NCBI RefSeq assembly: GCF_900116555.1
Contig: NZ_FPAT01000003.1
Coordinates: 186,001-250,000, forward strand
Direction of reading: 5' to 3'
Source of the DNA: Actinopolyspora lacussalsi subsp. righensis
GTDB taxonomy: Bacteria > Actinomycetota > Actinomycetes > Mycobacteriales > Pseudonocardiaceae
Length of the DNA: 64,000 nucleotides
Shown piece after piece: positions 62,669-64,000 of the stretch; the stretch's first letter is position 1, and each line of letters opens with the position of its first letter. The notes under the pieces were generated by a model. It was not told the DNA's origin, searched no databases, and saw only the letters and a list, made by a program, of their open reading frames with translations. A program made the position numbers and the translations under genes.

Positions 62669-64000
62669 TGGAAACGCTGTCGCTGCTGCTCGACGGGTTC
62701 GGCTCGGCTCTCACTCCCGTCAACCTGCTGCTGTGCCTGGCCGGTGTGGTGCTGGGAACGGTCGTGGGCGTGCTGCCGGGACTCGGCACCGCCATGGCGA
62801 TCGCCCTGCTGGTGCCGGTCACGTTCCAATTGGACCCCACCGGCGCCTTCATCATGTTCGCCGGGGTCTACTTCGGAGGCCAGTTCGGTGGGGCGACCAC
62901 CGCGATCCTGTTGAACACCCCGGGGCAGAGCTCCTCGATGGCCACGGCGTTCGAGGGCTTTCCGATGGCCAGGAACCGCAGGGCACCGCAGGCACTGGCC
63001 ACGGCCGTGCTCGGTTCGTTCCTCGCCAGCATCGTGGCCGTGACGCTCGTGGTGTTCTTCTCGCCGCTGATGGTCGACCTCGCGGTCGGGTTCGGTCCTC
63101 CCGAGTACTTCGCGCTGACCGTGCTGGCCTTTCTCGCGACCTCGGCCGTCGTGGCGGGCGACGTGCTGCGCGGCCTGAGCGGACTGGGACTCGGGCTGGC
63201 CCTGGCGATGGTGGGTATCGACGAGCAGAGCGGTGCGGTCCGGTTCACGCTGGGGAGCCCGCGGCTGTTGGACGGGATCAGCATCATCGTGGTGACGGTG
63301 GGGCTGCTGGCGATCGGTGAGGTGCTGTACGTGGCCTCCCGCGCGCGGCGGAATCCCGCCACCGAGACGGTCGCCTCGGGCAGGCCGTGGCTGAGCAGAC
63401 GGGACCTGGGCCGCTCCTGGCGGCCGTGGTTGCGTGGCACCGCACTGGGTCTCCCCTTCGGCGTGATCCCGGCGGGTGGTGCGGAGATACCGACGTTCCT
63501 GTCCTACGGGACCGAGAAGACGCTGTCCCGCCGTCGTGGCGACGACGAGTTCGGCCGGGGCGCCATCGAGGGCGTGGCCGGTCCGGAGGCGGCCAACAAC
63601 GCGACCACGGCCACCTCGCTGGTGCCGCTGCTGGGGCTGGGGCTGCCCACCTCGGCCACCGCGGCGATCATGCTCGGCGCGTTCCAGCAGTACGGGATGC
63701 GTCCCGGGCCACTGCTGTTCACTCAGGAGGCCGACCTGGTGTGGGCACTGCTGGCGAGCCTGTTCATCGGCAGCGTCATGCTGCTGTTGCTGAACCTGCC
63801 GTTCGCTCCGGTGTGGGCGAAGCTGCTGCGGATCCCGCGCAACTACCTCTACGCCGGGATCGTCGTGTTCGCCACCCTCGGGGTCTACACCGCGAGGTCC
63901 TCGCTGTTCGACGTGCTGCTGCTCTACGTGGTGGGAGCGCTCGGTTTCCTGCTGCGCCGCTACGGCTTCCCGGTCGCGCCGGTGTTGATCGGCGTGATCC
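62668..64000 (+). CDS. tctA: Tripartite tricarboxylate transporter large permease TctA (partial)
   Basis: About 444 residues are visible before the window ends; family members run to about 500. Many transmembrane helices are seen. The two family motifs are present: [16 protein letters not shown] with [18 protein letters not shown] in the first half, and [18 protein letters not shown] with [23 protein letters not shown] in the second. ATG 62668 shares one base with the tctB stop. It forms the channel of the tctCBA system. Confidence 0.95.
   Translation, partial: METLSLLLDGFGSALTPVNLLLCLAGVVLGTVVGVLPGLGTAMAIALLVPVTFQLDPTGAFIMFAGVYFGGQFGGATTAILLNTPGQSSSMATAFEGFPMARNRRAPQALATAVLGSFLASIVAVTLVVFFSPLMVDLAVGFGPPEYFALTVLAFLATSAVVAGDVLRGLSGLGLGLALAMVGIDEQSGAVRFTLGSPRLLDGISIIVVTVGLLAIGEVLYVASRARRNPATETVASGRPWLSRRDLGRSWRPWLRGTALGLPFGVIPAGGAEIPTFLSYGTEKTLSRRRGDDEFGRGAIEGVAGPEAANNATTATSLVPLLGLGLPTSATAAIMLGAFQQYGMRPGPLLFTQEADLVWALLASLFIGSVMLLLLNLPFAPVWAKLLRIPRNYLYAGIVVFATLGVYTARSSLFDVLLLYVVGALGFLLRRYGFPVAPVLIGVI

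Overview
The window is high-GC, densely packed actinobacterial chromosome. Mycothiol-linked proteins, XRE/DUF397 pairs, Imm1-type and VapBC genes, many GTG starts, and a gene order that follows the Mycobacterium tuberculosis Rv2446c-Rv2478c segment all fit a Pseudonocardiales-type actinomycete. A moderately halophilic genus such as Actinopolyspora is possible, but the genus is inference.

Backbone. Much of the window is a conserved housekeeping block. It holds DUF4233-folC-valS (2.1-6.6 kb), clpX / clpP2-clpP1 / tig (16.6-21.2 kb), tRNA-Pro and tRNA-Gly (22.4-22.7 kb), nei-rpiB (25.4-26.7 kb), a DsbA-like mycothiol enzyme and pepN (27.7-31.2 kb). It continues with an HNH nuclease, a truncated globin and two alpha-glucosidase-like genes (33.9-41.8 kb), then Rv2474c/Rv2475c-like genes, the giant NAD-glutamate dehydrogenase, ettA and a second ssb (41.8-53.5 kb). 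Protein quality control (ClpXP1P2, trigger factor, aminopeptidase N, a prolyl-oligopeptidase-type enzyme) and translation (ValS, EttA, tRNAs) dominate.

Accessory insertions sit between the backbone blocks. From 1.3 to 2.0 kb there is a VapBC module. From 7.4 to 8.4 kb there is a toxin-antitoxin-like pair bracketed by the same short palindromic repeat. From 8.5 to 16.1 kb lies a variable region: a RibD-like deaminase with an eroded reductase half; an XRE/DUF5753 regulator with three DUF397 genes and a divergent small-gene operon behind an 11-bp perfect inverted repeat; a broken Imm1-type immunity gene; an AMIN-like lipoprotein; a tandem duplication of a secreted peptidoglycan-binding protein; and fdhD. 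At 33.4 kb there is a small gene encoding eight copies of a Gly-Val-Arg-Ile-Ser motif, the most unusual coding sequence in the window. Beside tRNA-Arg (54.0 kb) there is a degraded tyrosine-integrase tail, then a frameshifted acetyltransferase gene, a PadR/membrane-protein pair, and ogt.

The right end (58.4-64.0 kb) is a CitA/CitB-type two-component system divergent from tctC-tctB-tctA, a tripartite tricarboxylate transporter. tctA runs off the window.

The strongest leads for new biology are the GVRIS-repeat protein, the tandem GH13-like proteins that have lost the B domain and all catalytic residues at the aglA position, the repeat-bracketed toxin-antitoxin-like cassette, and a four-copy dispersed intergenic repeat.
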